A stretch of 6,336 nt of DNA from Actinomycetes bacterium (GCA_021806055.1 JAJZYE010000065.1:1-6336); one strand, 5' to 3'. Positions 1 through 5,482 are shown, numbered from the stretch's first letter. The notes: generated by a model from the sequence alone, not told the origin. A program made the numbers and translations.

Positions 1-1089
1 CGCGACGTCCTGGGCCAGTGAACGCAGTGAGCTGAGCATGGTCTCGCCCAGGGCCCGCGCGCGCGTCGGGAGGTCCCGGTCGCGCATCGTGCGGATGGTG
101 GCCAGGGCCGCGACCGCGGCCACGGGATTGCCGCCGTAGGTGCCGCCGAGCCCGCCCTCGTGCACCGCGTTCATGAGCTCGGTGCGACCGGTGACGGCCG
201 ACAGTGGCATGCCGCCGGCCAGTCCCTTGGCGGTCGTGACCAGGTCCGGGATCACGCCCTCGTGATTGACGGCGAACCAGTCCCCGGTGCGGCAGAAGCC
301 GCTCTGGATCTCGTCGGCGATGAAGACCACGCCGTTGCGGGTCGTCCACTCGGAGAGCGCGGGCAGGAACCCCTCGGCCGGCACGACGAAGCCGCCCTCA
401 CCCTGGATGGGCTCGATGAGCAGGGCGGCGACGTTGTGGGCTCCGACCTGGGACTCGATCTCGGCAATCGCGCGCGCGGCGGCCTCGGCGCCGCTCAGGC
501 CGTCGAGGAACGGGTAACTCATCGGGACGCGGTAGACCTCGGGGGCGAAGGGTCCGAAGCGGTCCTTGTAGGGCATGTTCTTCGCCGTCAGGGCCATCGT
601 GAGGTTGGTGCGGCCGTGGTAGGCGTGATCGAACACGATGACGGCGCTGCGCCCGGTGGCCAGTCGCGCCACCTTGACGGCGTTTTCGACCGCCTCGGCG
701 CCGGAGTTGAAGAGCGCCGAGGTCTTGGGGAAGTCGCCGGGCGTCAGGGCCGCCAGCTCCTCGCAGACCTCCACGTAGCTCTCGTAGGGCGTGACCATGA
801 AGCAGGTGTGGGTGAAGGCCGCGACCTGGGCACTCACCGCGTCCACGATCTCGGGCACGGCGTGGCCGACCGAGATGACCGCGATGCCCGATCCCATGTC
901 GAGCAGGTGGTTGCCGTCGACGTCCTCGAGGATCGCGCCCTCGGCGCGGGTGATGTAGATGGGGAATCCGGTGGACAGTCCGGAGCTCACCACGGCGCGG
1001 CGCCGCTCGTGCAGGGCCCGCGACTTGGGTCCGGGCAACTCAGTGACCAACTTGCGTTCGGTACCCAGTGACGAGTGGAGAGAGACCAC
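1..1089 (-). CDS. gabT: 4-aminobutyrate aminotransferase (class III, PLP-dependent), C-terminus cut by window edge
   Basis: GabT moves the amino group of 4-aminobutyrate to 2-oxoglutarate, giving succinate semialdehyde and glutamate, in the cytoplasm. 363 residues are present; family members are usually about 420-450, so roughly 60-80 C-terminal residues lie beyond the left edge. Visible class III aminotransferase marks are the phosphate-binding NSGAEA at 128-133, DHAYHGR at 154-160 (typical of actinobacterial GabT), EPIQGEGG at 226-233, the cofactor aspartate D259 in ADEIQSGF, and the Schiff-base lysine K288 in TTAKGLAGG. The GTG start at 1089 is chosen because AAAGGAG (1101-1095) lies 5 nt upstream and the protein then begins like other GabTs. 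No gabD is visible. A related omega-amino acid or ornithine-type aminotransferase is possible, but the motif wording favours GabT. Confidence 0.88.
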   Translation of the reverse strand, partial: MVSLHSSLGTERKLVTELPGPKSRALHERRRAVVSSGLSTGFPIYITRAEGAILEDVDGNHLLDMGSGIAVISVGHAVPEIVDAVSAQVAAFTHTCFMVTPYESYVEVCEELAALTPGDFPKTSALFNSGAEAVENAVKVARLATGRSAVIVFDHAYHGRTNLTMALTAKNMPYKDRFGPFAPEVYRVPMSYPFLDGLSGAEAAARAIAEIESQVGAHNVAALLIEPIQGEGGFVVPAEGFLPALSEWTTRNGVVFIADEIQSGFCRTGDWFAVNHEGVIPDLVTTAKGLAGGMPLSAVTGRTELMNAVHEGGLGGTYGGNPVAAVAALATIRTMRDRDLPTRARALGETMLSSLRSLAQDVA

Positions 1090-1094
1090 GGTGA

Positions 1095-1101
1095 CTCCTT
1101 T
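1095..1101 (-). promoter_or_regulatory. Ribosome binding site of gabT
   Basis: The minus strand reads AAAGGAG here, followed by 5 nt and then GTG at 1089. This spacing fixes the GTG as the likely start; no competing ATG is nearby. Confidence 0.75.
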
Positions 1102-1112
1102 GGACAACGAGG

Positions 1113-1126
1113 CTGGCGACCGCCAG
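1113..1126. promoter_or_regulatory. 14-bp palindrome in the gabT leader, possible operator
   Basis: CTGGCG-AC-CGCCAG is a perfect 6-bp inverted repeat with a 2-nt centre, ending 23 nt before the gabT start. A TANNNT sequence (TACGCT, minus strand, 1141-1136) lies just upstream and would place the transcript start near 1129, so the palindrome would cover the first transcribed bases. That is a common position for a repressor site. No -35 match is seen and no binding protein is suggested by the neighbours, so this is inference from symmetry and position only. Confidence 0.3.
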
Positions 1127-1173
1127 ACAGTGCCTAGCGTAGTTCGCTGAACGCGGGCCTCCCCGGCGACGAC

Positions 1174-1206
1174 GAGACCGCGGGTGACGAGGTCACCCGC
1201 GGTCTC
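1174..1206 (-). terminator. Perfect 15-bp hairpin after tRNA-Ser, likely terminator without a U-tract
   Basis: Arms 1174-1188 and 1192-1206 are exact reverse complements (GAGACCGCGGGTGAC / GTCACCCGCGGTCTC) with a 3-nt loop. The structure begins 2 nt past the encoded CCA of the tRNA-Ser gene. No T-run follows on either strand. GC-rich hairpins lacking a U-tract are frequent at transcript ends in high-GC actinobacteria, so I read this as the tRNA terminator or a 3'-end processing element that also insulates gabT. Confidence 0.65.
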
Positions 1207-1208
1207 GG

Positions 1209-1296
1209 TGGCGGAGGAGGTGGGATTTGAACCCACGGTGCCCGTAGACACAGCAGTTTTCGAGACTGCCCGATTCGGCCGCTCTCGCACCCCTCC
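1209..1296 (-). tRNA. tRNA-Ser(CGA), decodes UCG
   Basis: The minus strand folds as a class II tRNA of 88 nt. The acceptor stem is GGAGGGG/CTCCTCC (one G-U pair), followed by discriminator G and an encoded CCA (1211-1209). The anticodon stem is GCAGT/ACTGC with loop CTCGAAA, giving anticodon CGA. The long variable arm pairs GTGTC with GGCAC, as expected for serine tRNAs. The T arm is GTGGG-TTCAAAT-CCCAC. All arms are intact, so the gene should be functional. It is transcribed away from tadA. Confidence 0.96.
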
Positions 1297-1303
1297 GCGA
1301 AGG

Positions 1304-1309
1304 AGTCTA
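1304..1309 (-). promoter_or_regulatory. Possible -10 box of tRNA-Ser
   Basis: TAGACT on the minus strand matches the TANNNT pattern and would start transcription about 7 nt further on, at or just before the mature tRNA 5' end (1296). No good -35 hexamer is found at 16-18 nt spacing, so the call is tentative. Confidence 0.35.
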
Positions 1310-1350
1310 CCGTTGGCGCAGACGCGGCGACGCCGCGGTGACGAGTGTCC

Positions 1351-1355
1351 GGAGG
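1351..1355 (+). promoter_or_regulatory. Ribosome binding site deciding the tadA start
   Basis: GGAGG lies 6 nt before the GTG at 1362. The longer frame opening at GTG 1338 has no Shine-Dalgarno sequence, and its extra eight residues would be translated through this site. Confidence 0.75.
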
Positions 1356-1361
1356 TGGCCG

Positions 1362-1841
1362 GTGTTCGAGGCGGACGAGGAGTACATGGCGCGGGCGCTC
1401 GCGGCCGCGCGGCGGGCGTCCGCGCACGACGACGTCCCGGTGGGTTGCGTGGTGGTGGTCGACGGGCGCGTGGTGGGCGAGGGGGAGAACCGTCGGGAGG
1501 TCGACGGCGACCCGACCGCGCACGCCGAGATGGTGGCGCTGCGCGCGGCGGCGAGCGCCCGCGGAGGCTGGCGTCTCGACGACGCCACCGTCTACGTGAC
1601 CCTGGAGCCGTGCGTGATGTGCGCGGGGGCCCTGTTGGCCGCGCGCGTGCGTCGCCTCGTGGTCGGTGCCCTGGACCCCAAGGCGGGGGCCGTGGGGTCG
1701 CGCTACAACCTGTTGAGCGATCCTCGGCTGCTGCACGAGGTGTCGCTCACCTACGACGTGCGCACCACGGAGAGCGCCGCGCTGCTGCGCGACTTCTTCG
1801 CGCCGCGTCGCGTCGTGGGTCAGTCGTCGGCGAGCGGGTAG
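1362..1841 (+). CDS. tadA: tRNA-specific adenosine deaminase TadA
   Basis: TadA deaminates the wobble adenosine-34 of tRNA-Arg(ACG) to inosine, so that one tRNA reads CGU, CGC and CGA. The 159 residues match the family length (about 150-170). The cytidine-deaminase fold's zinc site is complete: H54 and the proton-shuttling E56 in TAHAEM, then C84 and C87 in PCVMCAGA. Other TadA signatures are DDVPVGCVV at 23-31 (the usual PVGAVV with Cys for Ala), GENRRE at 41-46 and DPKAGAVGS at 105-113, which separate it from free cytosine or guanine deaminases. The GTG at 1362 is chosen for its GGAGG 6 nt upstream. The gene is divergent from tRNA-Ser, and its last 22 bases overlap the 3' end of the permease gene on the other strand. 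Confidence 0.93.
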   Translation: MFEADEEYMARALAAARRASAHDDVPVGCVVVVDGRVVGEGENRREVDGDPTAHAEMVALRAAASARGGWRLDDATVYVTLEPCVMCAGALLAARVRRLVVGALDPKAGAVGSRYNLLSDPRLLHEVSLTYDVRTTESAALLRDFFAPRRVVGQSSASG

Positions 1842-1975
1842 GCGGACGGGTTCTCGTCGAAGCGCTGCGCGCAGGCGACGTTGCAGAACCAGACGTCGTG
1901 CCCCTCGTAGACGCGGTGGTCCGCGGCGGTGGCCGGGTCCACGCTCATCTGGCACACGGGGTCGATGGCGGTCAT
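1820..1975 (-). CDS. Possible separately translated 51-residue YHS protein (in-frame internal start of the permease gene)
   Basis: Codon 503 of the permease is an ATG preceded by AGGAG (1987-1983) at 7 nt, a textbook ribosome site in a gene whose other internal ATGs I did not see so placed. Translation from here gives a complete soluble YHS domain of 51 residues with C8, C31 and C35 (numbered from this ATG) and the permease's own stop codon. This could be a small cytoplasmic metal-binding protein or chaperone made alongside the membrane form. It may also be the relic of a free YHS gene that became fused to the permease. Expression is not shown by sequence alone. Confidence 0.45.
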   Translation of the reverse strand: MTAIDPVCQMSVDPATAADHRVYEGHDVWFCNVACAQRFDENPSAYPLADD

Positions 1976-3481
1976 GGTGGTTCTCCTGGTGTCGAGGGCG
2001 ACACTCCCCGAGGGGGGCGTCGCCGGGTTGGTGGGATGGTCGGCGAGCGGGTAGGCGGACGGGTTCTCGTCGAAGCGCTGCGCGCAGGCGACGTTGCAGA
2101 ACCAGACGTCGTGCCCCTCGTAGACGCGGTGGTCCGCGGCGGTGGCCGGGTCCACGCTCATCTGGCACACGGGGTCGATGGCGGAGGCGTCGGGCGGCTG
2201 GGGGGAGGCGTTGGGCGAGACGAAGCGCTCGGGGTTGGCCTCGAAGCGCTCGCGGCATCGCGGCGAGCAGAAGTAGTAGGTCACCCCCCGGTACGTGCTC
2301 TGAGCCGGTGCGTCGGCGACGCGCACCTGCATGGCGCAGACGACGTCGTGGGCGAAGCCCGCCCCGGCCCCGAAGCGTTCACCGTGGCGGGCTAGCCACC
2401 ACACGCCGAACGCCAGGGCGAGGAAGACGAGGTTCAAGTAGGTGGTGTAGTTCCACGAGACGTGGGCGCTGGCGACCGTGACGGCCCGAGTGCGCGGGAC
2501 GGCGTGGAACAGCGTGAACACCCCTTCGGTGGCGAGACCGGCGGCCACCATCACCGCGTAGAAGACGAGGACCATGCGCGTCGTGAGGCGCCAGCCGTAG
2601 AACTTGCGGTAGATGAGGATCAGGGGCATGGAGATCAGGTCCGCGAAGATGAAGGCGATAACGCCGCCAAAGGCGATGCCGCCGGACCACAGGGCCGCGG
2701 CGAGAGGCACGTTGCCGATCGAGCAGACCCAACTCAGCATCGCGATGATCGGACCGACCAGCGCGTTCTCGATGCTGGTACCCACTCCGTGTCCGTGCCA
2801 GAACAGGTCGTTCCACAGATGGGTGGGTACCACGGCGGTGAGCAGCCCGGCCACGCCGTAGCCGATGGCCAACTCCTTGCGCAGCATGGTGGCGTCGGCC
2901 AGCGCGTAGCGCGAGGCGTCGGCCCAGCCGGCGAGTGAGCGGAGTGACGAGGTGGGCTGGTCGGCGTCGTCGTCGGCTCGCGTCGCGCACGCGCGGTCGA
3001 CCACGCTGGTCTCGACCGCTCCGGCGTCGGCCGCGTCGGTGACCGGTCGCCGACGCACGACGGTGAAGGCCACGCCCCCGACGAGGGCCAGCAGGATGAT
3101 CATGATGGGACCGCCCACGAACTCGGCCACCGCGAACTGCCAGCCCAGCAGCACCAGCATCACGATGCCCAGCTCGACGACGAGGTTGGTCGAGGCGATC
3201 ATGAAGATCATGGCGCTGGTGAAGTCCGCGCCCTTGCGCACGATCGAGTGGGTCATCGCCGAGGCCGCGTAGGAGCAGCTCGACGACACCATGCCGAAGA
3301 AGGATGCGCGCGCCACGGCCCGCGGTCCGTGGTCGCCCAGGCGGGCCTGCATCTGTTCGCGCGACACGAAGGCCTGCACCGCGCCCGACAGGGTGAAGCC
3401 GAGGATCAGCGCCCACGCGGTCTCCCAGAACATGAACAGCCCTTCGCGCAGGCCACGACCGATGTCGACCAGGACGATCAC
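1820..3481 (-). CDS. Metal efflux-type permease (DUF318/ArsP_1-like) with three C-terminal YHS domains
   Basis: This is a 553-residue inner-membrane protein, probably exporting copper or a related metal. About eight or nine membrane segments are seen (near 17-40, 56-78, 88-112, 116-141, 205-220, 240-265, 268-291, 302-326, 345-364). They form two halves like the predicted permease family PF03773, split by a hydrophilic loop at 143-200. The first half carries SSSCSYA (66-72), where relatives such as ArsP-type permeases tend to have CSC; the second has WVCSIGNVPL (251-260). The tail holds three YHS metal-binding modules: 378-421 (C382, C405, C409), 436-479 (C439, C462, C466) and 507-550 (C510, C533, C537). 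The last two are encoded by an exact 146-bp repeat. The GTG start at 3481 overlaps the csoR stop as GTGA, implying translational coupling and shared copper control. Substrate identity is inferred from the regulator. Confidence 0.85.
   Translation of the reverse strand: MIVLVDIGRGLREGLFMFWETAWALILGFTLSGAVQAFVSREQMQARLGDHGPRAVARASFFGMVSSSCSYAASAMTHSIVRKGADFTSAMIFMIASTNLVVELGIVMLVLLGWQFAVAEFVGGPIMIILLALVGGVAFTVVRRRPVTDAADAGAVETSVVDRACATRADDDADQPTSSLRSLAGWADASRYALADATMLRKELAIGYGVAGLLTAVVPTHLWNDLFWHGHGVGTSIENALVGPIIAMLSWVCSIGNVPLAAALWSGGIAFGGVIAFIFADLISMPLILIYRKFYGWRLTTRMVLVFYAVMVAAGLATEGVFTLFHAVPRTRAVTVASAHVSWNYTTYLNLVFLALAFGVWWLARHGERFGAGAGFAHDVVCAMQVRVADAPAQSTYRGVTYYFCSPRCRERFEANPERFVSPNASPQPPDASAIDPVCQMSVDPATAADHRVYEGHDVWFCNVACAQRFDENPSAYPLADHPTNPATPPSGSVALDTRRTTMTAIDPVCQMSVDPATAADHRVYEGHDVWFCNVACAQRFDENPSAYPLADD
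1826..1971. repeat. 146-bp perfect direct repeat, copy 1 (encodes last YHS domain)
   Basis: Identical at every base to 2039-2184, with a period of 213 bp (71 codons, in frame). It covers the codons from the Ala-Ile-Asp start of the YHS module to the Asp before the final Asp-stop. Zero synonymous differences point to a very recent duplication or to gene conversion. Confidence 0.95.
1983..1987 (-). promoter_or_regulatory. Internal Shine-Dalgarno inside the permease gene
   Basis: AGGAG on the minus strand lies 7 nt before the in-frame ATG at 1975, within the 67-bp spacer between the two repeat copies. It is not part of the repeat, so only the last YHS domain has it. Confidence 0.5.
2039..2184. 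repeat. 146-bp perfect direct repeat, copy 2 (encodes middle YHS domain)
   Basis: Exact match to 1826-1971. Here the module is preceded by a Pro/Ser/Ala-rich linker after the first, divergent YHS domain, and is followed by a 24-residue linker (483-506) instead of a stop. Confidence 0.95.
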
Positions 3482-3807
3482 GACGAGCGCACCAGTCGGG
3501 CGATGGCCGCCGACGCCTCGCGCAACTTGCGGTCCTTCTCCTCGCCGCCGGCCTCCACGGCGTGCACGACGCAGTGGGCGAGATGGTCGTCGAGCAGGGA
3601 CAGGGCGACACCCTGGAGCGCACGGGTCACGGCCGAGACCTGCTGGAGGACGTCGATGCAGTAGCGCTCCTGCTCGACCATGGCGTGGATGCCGCGGACT
3701 TGCCCCTCGATGCGCCGCAGCCGCGCGAGGATCGCGCGTTGGTCGACGAGGTAGCCCGGAGGGGTTGTGACGGGTGACGGGTCGCAGTGCTCAGGACTGT
3801 CTGCCAT
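3478..3807 (-). CDS. csoR: CsoR-family copper-sensing transcriptional repressor
   Basis: CsoR proteins are small all-helical DNA-binding repressors that release their operator when Cu(I) binds. The 109 residues carry the family core: ARLRRIEGQVRGI (28-40) for DNA contact, then the three-point copper site C50 (in RYCIDVL), H75 and C79 (in DDHLAHC). This Cys-His-Cys pattern, with Y49 beside the first Cys, is that of true copper sensors and not of the nickel (RcnR) or formaldehyde (FrmR) branches. The N-terminal tail (1-19) holds an extra H7-C8 pair of unknown role. The ATG at 3807 is the only usable start; it lacks a Shine-Dalgarno at normal spacing and sits inside the operator palindrome, suggesting a leaderless mRNA. 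The stop overlaps the permease GTG by 4 nt, so the two form one operon. Confidence 0.92.
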   Translation of the reverse strand: MADSPEHCDPSPVTTPPGYLVDQRAILARLRRIEGQVRGIHAMVEQERYCIDVLQQVSAVTRALQGVALSLLDDHLAHCVVHAVEAGGEEKDRKLREASAAIARLVRSS

Positions 3808-3822
3808 ACTCCTGGGGAGTAT
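3806..3822. promoter_or_regulatory. CsoR-type operator palindrome over the csoR promoter and start codon
   Basis: On the minus strand ATACTCC-CCA-GGAGTAT is a perfect 7-bp inverted repeat. CsoR operators are known as GC-tract palindromes flanked by AT ends (ATACCC...GGGTAT type), and this one sits directly before a csoR gene. It overlaps the -10 box on one side and the A and T of the csoR ATG on the other, so repressor binding would block RNA polymerase and autoregulate the operon. Confidence 0.72.
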
Positions 3823-3823
3823 A
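3818..3823 (-). promoter_or_regulatory. -10 box TATACT of the csoR-permease operon
   Basis: TATACT differs from TATAAT at one base. Counting its last T as -7 places +1 at about 3811, only 4 nt before the ATG at 3807, so the mRNA would have almost no 5' leader. No recognisable -35 hexamer is present at 16-18 nt. Confidence 0.55.
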
Positions 3824-3877
3824 GCGCCAGGTCGGTGCCCGACGCGATCCGGTGCCGACGCGCAGCCTCGTGGGCGC

Positions 3878-5470
3878 TCAGGCCCCCTCGCGTCGACGGG
3901 GTATGGACTGGGCGAAGGAGAAGCGGTTCCGCGGATCGTACCGTTCCTTGATGGTCATCAGGCGCTCGAGGTTGGACCCGTAGTAGGCCGTCGGCCACGA
4001 GGCCAGCGTGGGATCGATGTAGTTCTGGTACGCGCCCGTGGTGGGATCGAAGACGTCGTCGCCGAGCCACGACAGCCACCGTGCGCCGGCGCGTCGCTCG
4101 CTCGGCGCGGTGGAGGCCGACCACGAGTACGTGGCCTGGATGCAGGCCAACGCGTCGCGGTGCACGAACGCAGTGGCGTGGCGGGCCACCGCGTTGACGA
4201 CGCCACCGTAGGCGTCCAGCGCGAGGCCGCCGCCCACGCTGGGCGCGTCGCGGTGCAGGCGGGCCACTGCCTCGACCATCGTCGCGGCACGCTCCCTCGA
4301 CATCGGCCGGTCGACGTAGCTGGACTTCGCCGAGTACGCCGAGCGGGCGAGGACGCCGTGCGGGTCGCGCGAGTGGAGGTGGCAGGCGGCGACGGTGAGC
4401 CCCGCGCACCCCGCCTCGATGGCCATCGCCGCGAGGTACTCGTTCGAGCCCACGAATCGGTCGGTGGGTGACGGACCGTCGCGCCCGAGCTGAGCGAGAA
4501 TGCCGTCGAGGGTCGACGGGGGGCCGCAGTAGACGCCGCTGACCTGCGCCAGGAAGCCGTACTCGCCCTGGGTGAGCACCTGGCAGTTCGACCAGAGCTC
4601 GTCGGGGGCACCCGCCGCCCAGGGGAGCCACGCCTCGAGCATCGCGGGCGCCGCCGACCACGGGTAGCGCCACTCGAACAGGGTGATCTCGGGCACGGGA
4701 TGGACCGTGAACTCGAACGACGTCGCGATGCCGTAGTTGCCGCCACCGCCGCCTCGCGACGCCCACAGCAGGTCGGCGTGGTCGTCGTCGCTCGCCGTGA
4801 TCTCGCGCGCGTCACTCGTCACGATGCGCAGCGATCGAAGGTTGTCGCACGTGAGGCCGTAGCGTCGCGAGAAGACGCCGACGCCACCGCCCAGCGTGAG
4901 ACCCGCGATGCCGACGGTGGGACAGGATCCTGCGGGCAGCAGGCGACCGCGTCGGCCCAGCGCGTTGTAGACGTCGATGAGGACGGCTCCCGCGCCCACC
5001 GTGGCGACGTTCGTGGTGGTGTCGAGCGAGATCGAGGACAGTCGGCTGACGTCAACCACTAACCCGGAGCAACTCGAGTACCCGCCGTAGCTGTGACCAC
5101 CCGAGCGTGCGGCGAGGGCGATGCCGTGGGAGGTGGCGAAGTCCACGCAGCGCGCCACGTCGTCGGCGTTGGCGCAGTACGCGATCGCCTGGGGGTGCAG
5201 GTCCACGAACTTCGCGTTGTAGAGCAGGGCGTCGGCGGCGTAGGCGCGGTTATCGGGACGTATCAGCGGGCCGGTGAGCGACCCGGCCAGGCGGGCCCAC
5301 GCCGACCGCGTCGGCGGACCGAGCGTCGTTGTCGTCGTCGAGGGGCGGTGGGTCACCAGGTCACCCTCGCCGAGGGCGATCGCGCCGATGACGGCCCCGG
5401 CAACCGTCGTACCGATCTGGAGGCCCCGGCGAAGGAGTGTCCGGCGATCGAGCGGAGAGGAGCGGCTCAC
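3878..5470 (-). CDS. Tat-exported FAD-dependent oxidoreductase, berberine-bridge-enzyme (BBE) type
   Basis: This is a 530-residue flavoenzyme of the BBE-like/PCMH family, which oxidises sugars, alcohols or other secondary metabolites using oxygen or another acceptor; the substrate cannot be told. The N-terminus has a twin-arginine motif (LDRRTLLRRG, 7-16) and a hydrophobic stretch (about 17-34), so the folded, flavin-loaded protein is probably exported or membrane-anchored. A Pro/Thr-rich linker follows (41-54). The FAD-binding PCMH domain (about 85-258) shows RSGGHSYGGYS with H126 and GLTCDNL with C208, the two residues that attach FAD doubly in bicovalent members. The BBE C-terminal motif runs from YQNYIDP (481-487) to YYGSNLERL and YDPRNRFSF. 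The GTG at 5470 directly precedes the Tat motif and has no Shine-Dalgarno, but has a TANNNT box at leaderless distance. The gene lies upstream of csoR with a 70-bp gap, probably separately transcribed. Confidence 0.88.
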   Translation of the reverse strand: MSRSSPLDRRTLLRRGLQIGTTVAGAVIGAIALGEGDLVTHRPSTTTTTLGPPTRSAWARLAGSLTGPLIRPDNRAYAADALLYNAKFVDLHPQAIAYCANADDVARCVDFATSHGIALAARSGGHSYGGYSSCSGLVVDVSRLSSISLDTTTNVATVGAGAVLIDVYNALGRRGRLLPAGSCPTVGIAGLTLGGGVGVFSRRYGLTCDNLRSLRIVTSDAREITASDDDHADLLWASRGGGGGNYGIATSFEFTVHPVPEITLFEWRYPWSAAPAMLEAWLPWAAGAPDELWSNCQVLTQGEYGFLAQVSGVYCGPPSTLDGILAQLGRDGPSPTDRFVGSNEYLAAMAIEAGCAGLTVAACHLHSRDPHGVLARSAYSAKSSYVDRPMSRERAATMVEAVARLHRDAPSVGGGLALDAYGGVVNAVARHATAFVHRDALACIQATYSWSASTAPSERRAGARWLSWLGDDVFDPTTGAYQNYIDPTLASWPTAYYGSNLERLMTIKERYDPRNRFSFAQSIPRRREGA

Positions 5471-5476
5471 GTGGTG

Positions 5477-5482
5477 ACGCTA
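5477..5482 (-). promoter_or_regulatory. Possible -10 box for a leaderless FAD oxidoreductase mRNA
   Basis: TAGCGT (TANNNT) on the minus strand ends 6 nt before the GTG at 5470, which makes the G of the start codon +1. No Shine-Dalgarno lies in the short upstream stretch, which agrees with leaderless translation. It lies in the 86-bp gap after the sulfatase stop. No -35 match is found, and such a degenerate hexamer is common by chance. Confidence 0.35.

Noticed and set aside
160..1071. 303-codon plus-strand open frame opposite gabT
   Set aside because: Low-complexity Gly/Arg/Asp-rich product with no motif, lying entirely antisense to a clear GabT; typical of a GC-rich antisense frame.
1338..1361. 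Longer tadA start at GTG 1338
   Set aside because: No Shine-Dalgarno precedes it, while GGAGG stands 6 nt before GTG 1362, and the extra residues are not part of the deaminase fold.
1134..2258. 374-codon minus-strand open frame over gabT leader, tRNA-Ser, tadA and the permease end
   Set aside because: It reads through the tRNA and antisense to tadA, and shows Arg/Pro-rich noise with no domain.
1184..2395. 403-codon plus-strand open frame across tRNA-Ser, tadA and the permease end
   Set aside because: Arg/Gly-rich frame-shifted reading of tadA and antisense of YHS coding; its internal repeat is only the DNA repeat of the YHS modules.
3831..3859. Short inverted repeats (GTCGG-TGC-CCGAC and a partner GTCGG/CCGAC copy) between the FAD oxidoreductase and csoR
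   Set aside because: Only 5-bp stems in very GC-rich DNA with no T-run; too weak to call a terminator or second operator.
2379..4766. Two long minus-strand open frames (2379-3623 and 3627-4766) overlapping the permease, csoR and FAD oxidoreductase
   Set aside because: Alternate-frame shadows: Arg/Pro-rich, no motifs, and all covered by genes with convincing catalytic or binding residues.
5321..5340. Run of GTC/GTT triplets giving a poly-Thr stretch
   Set aside because: A short codon repeat in the linker after the Tat signal; common in exported protein linkers and not a distinct repeat element.
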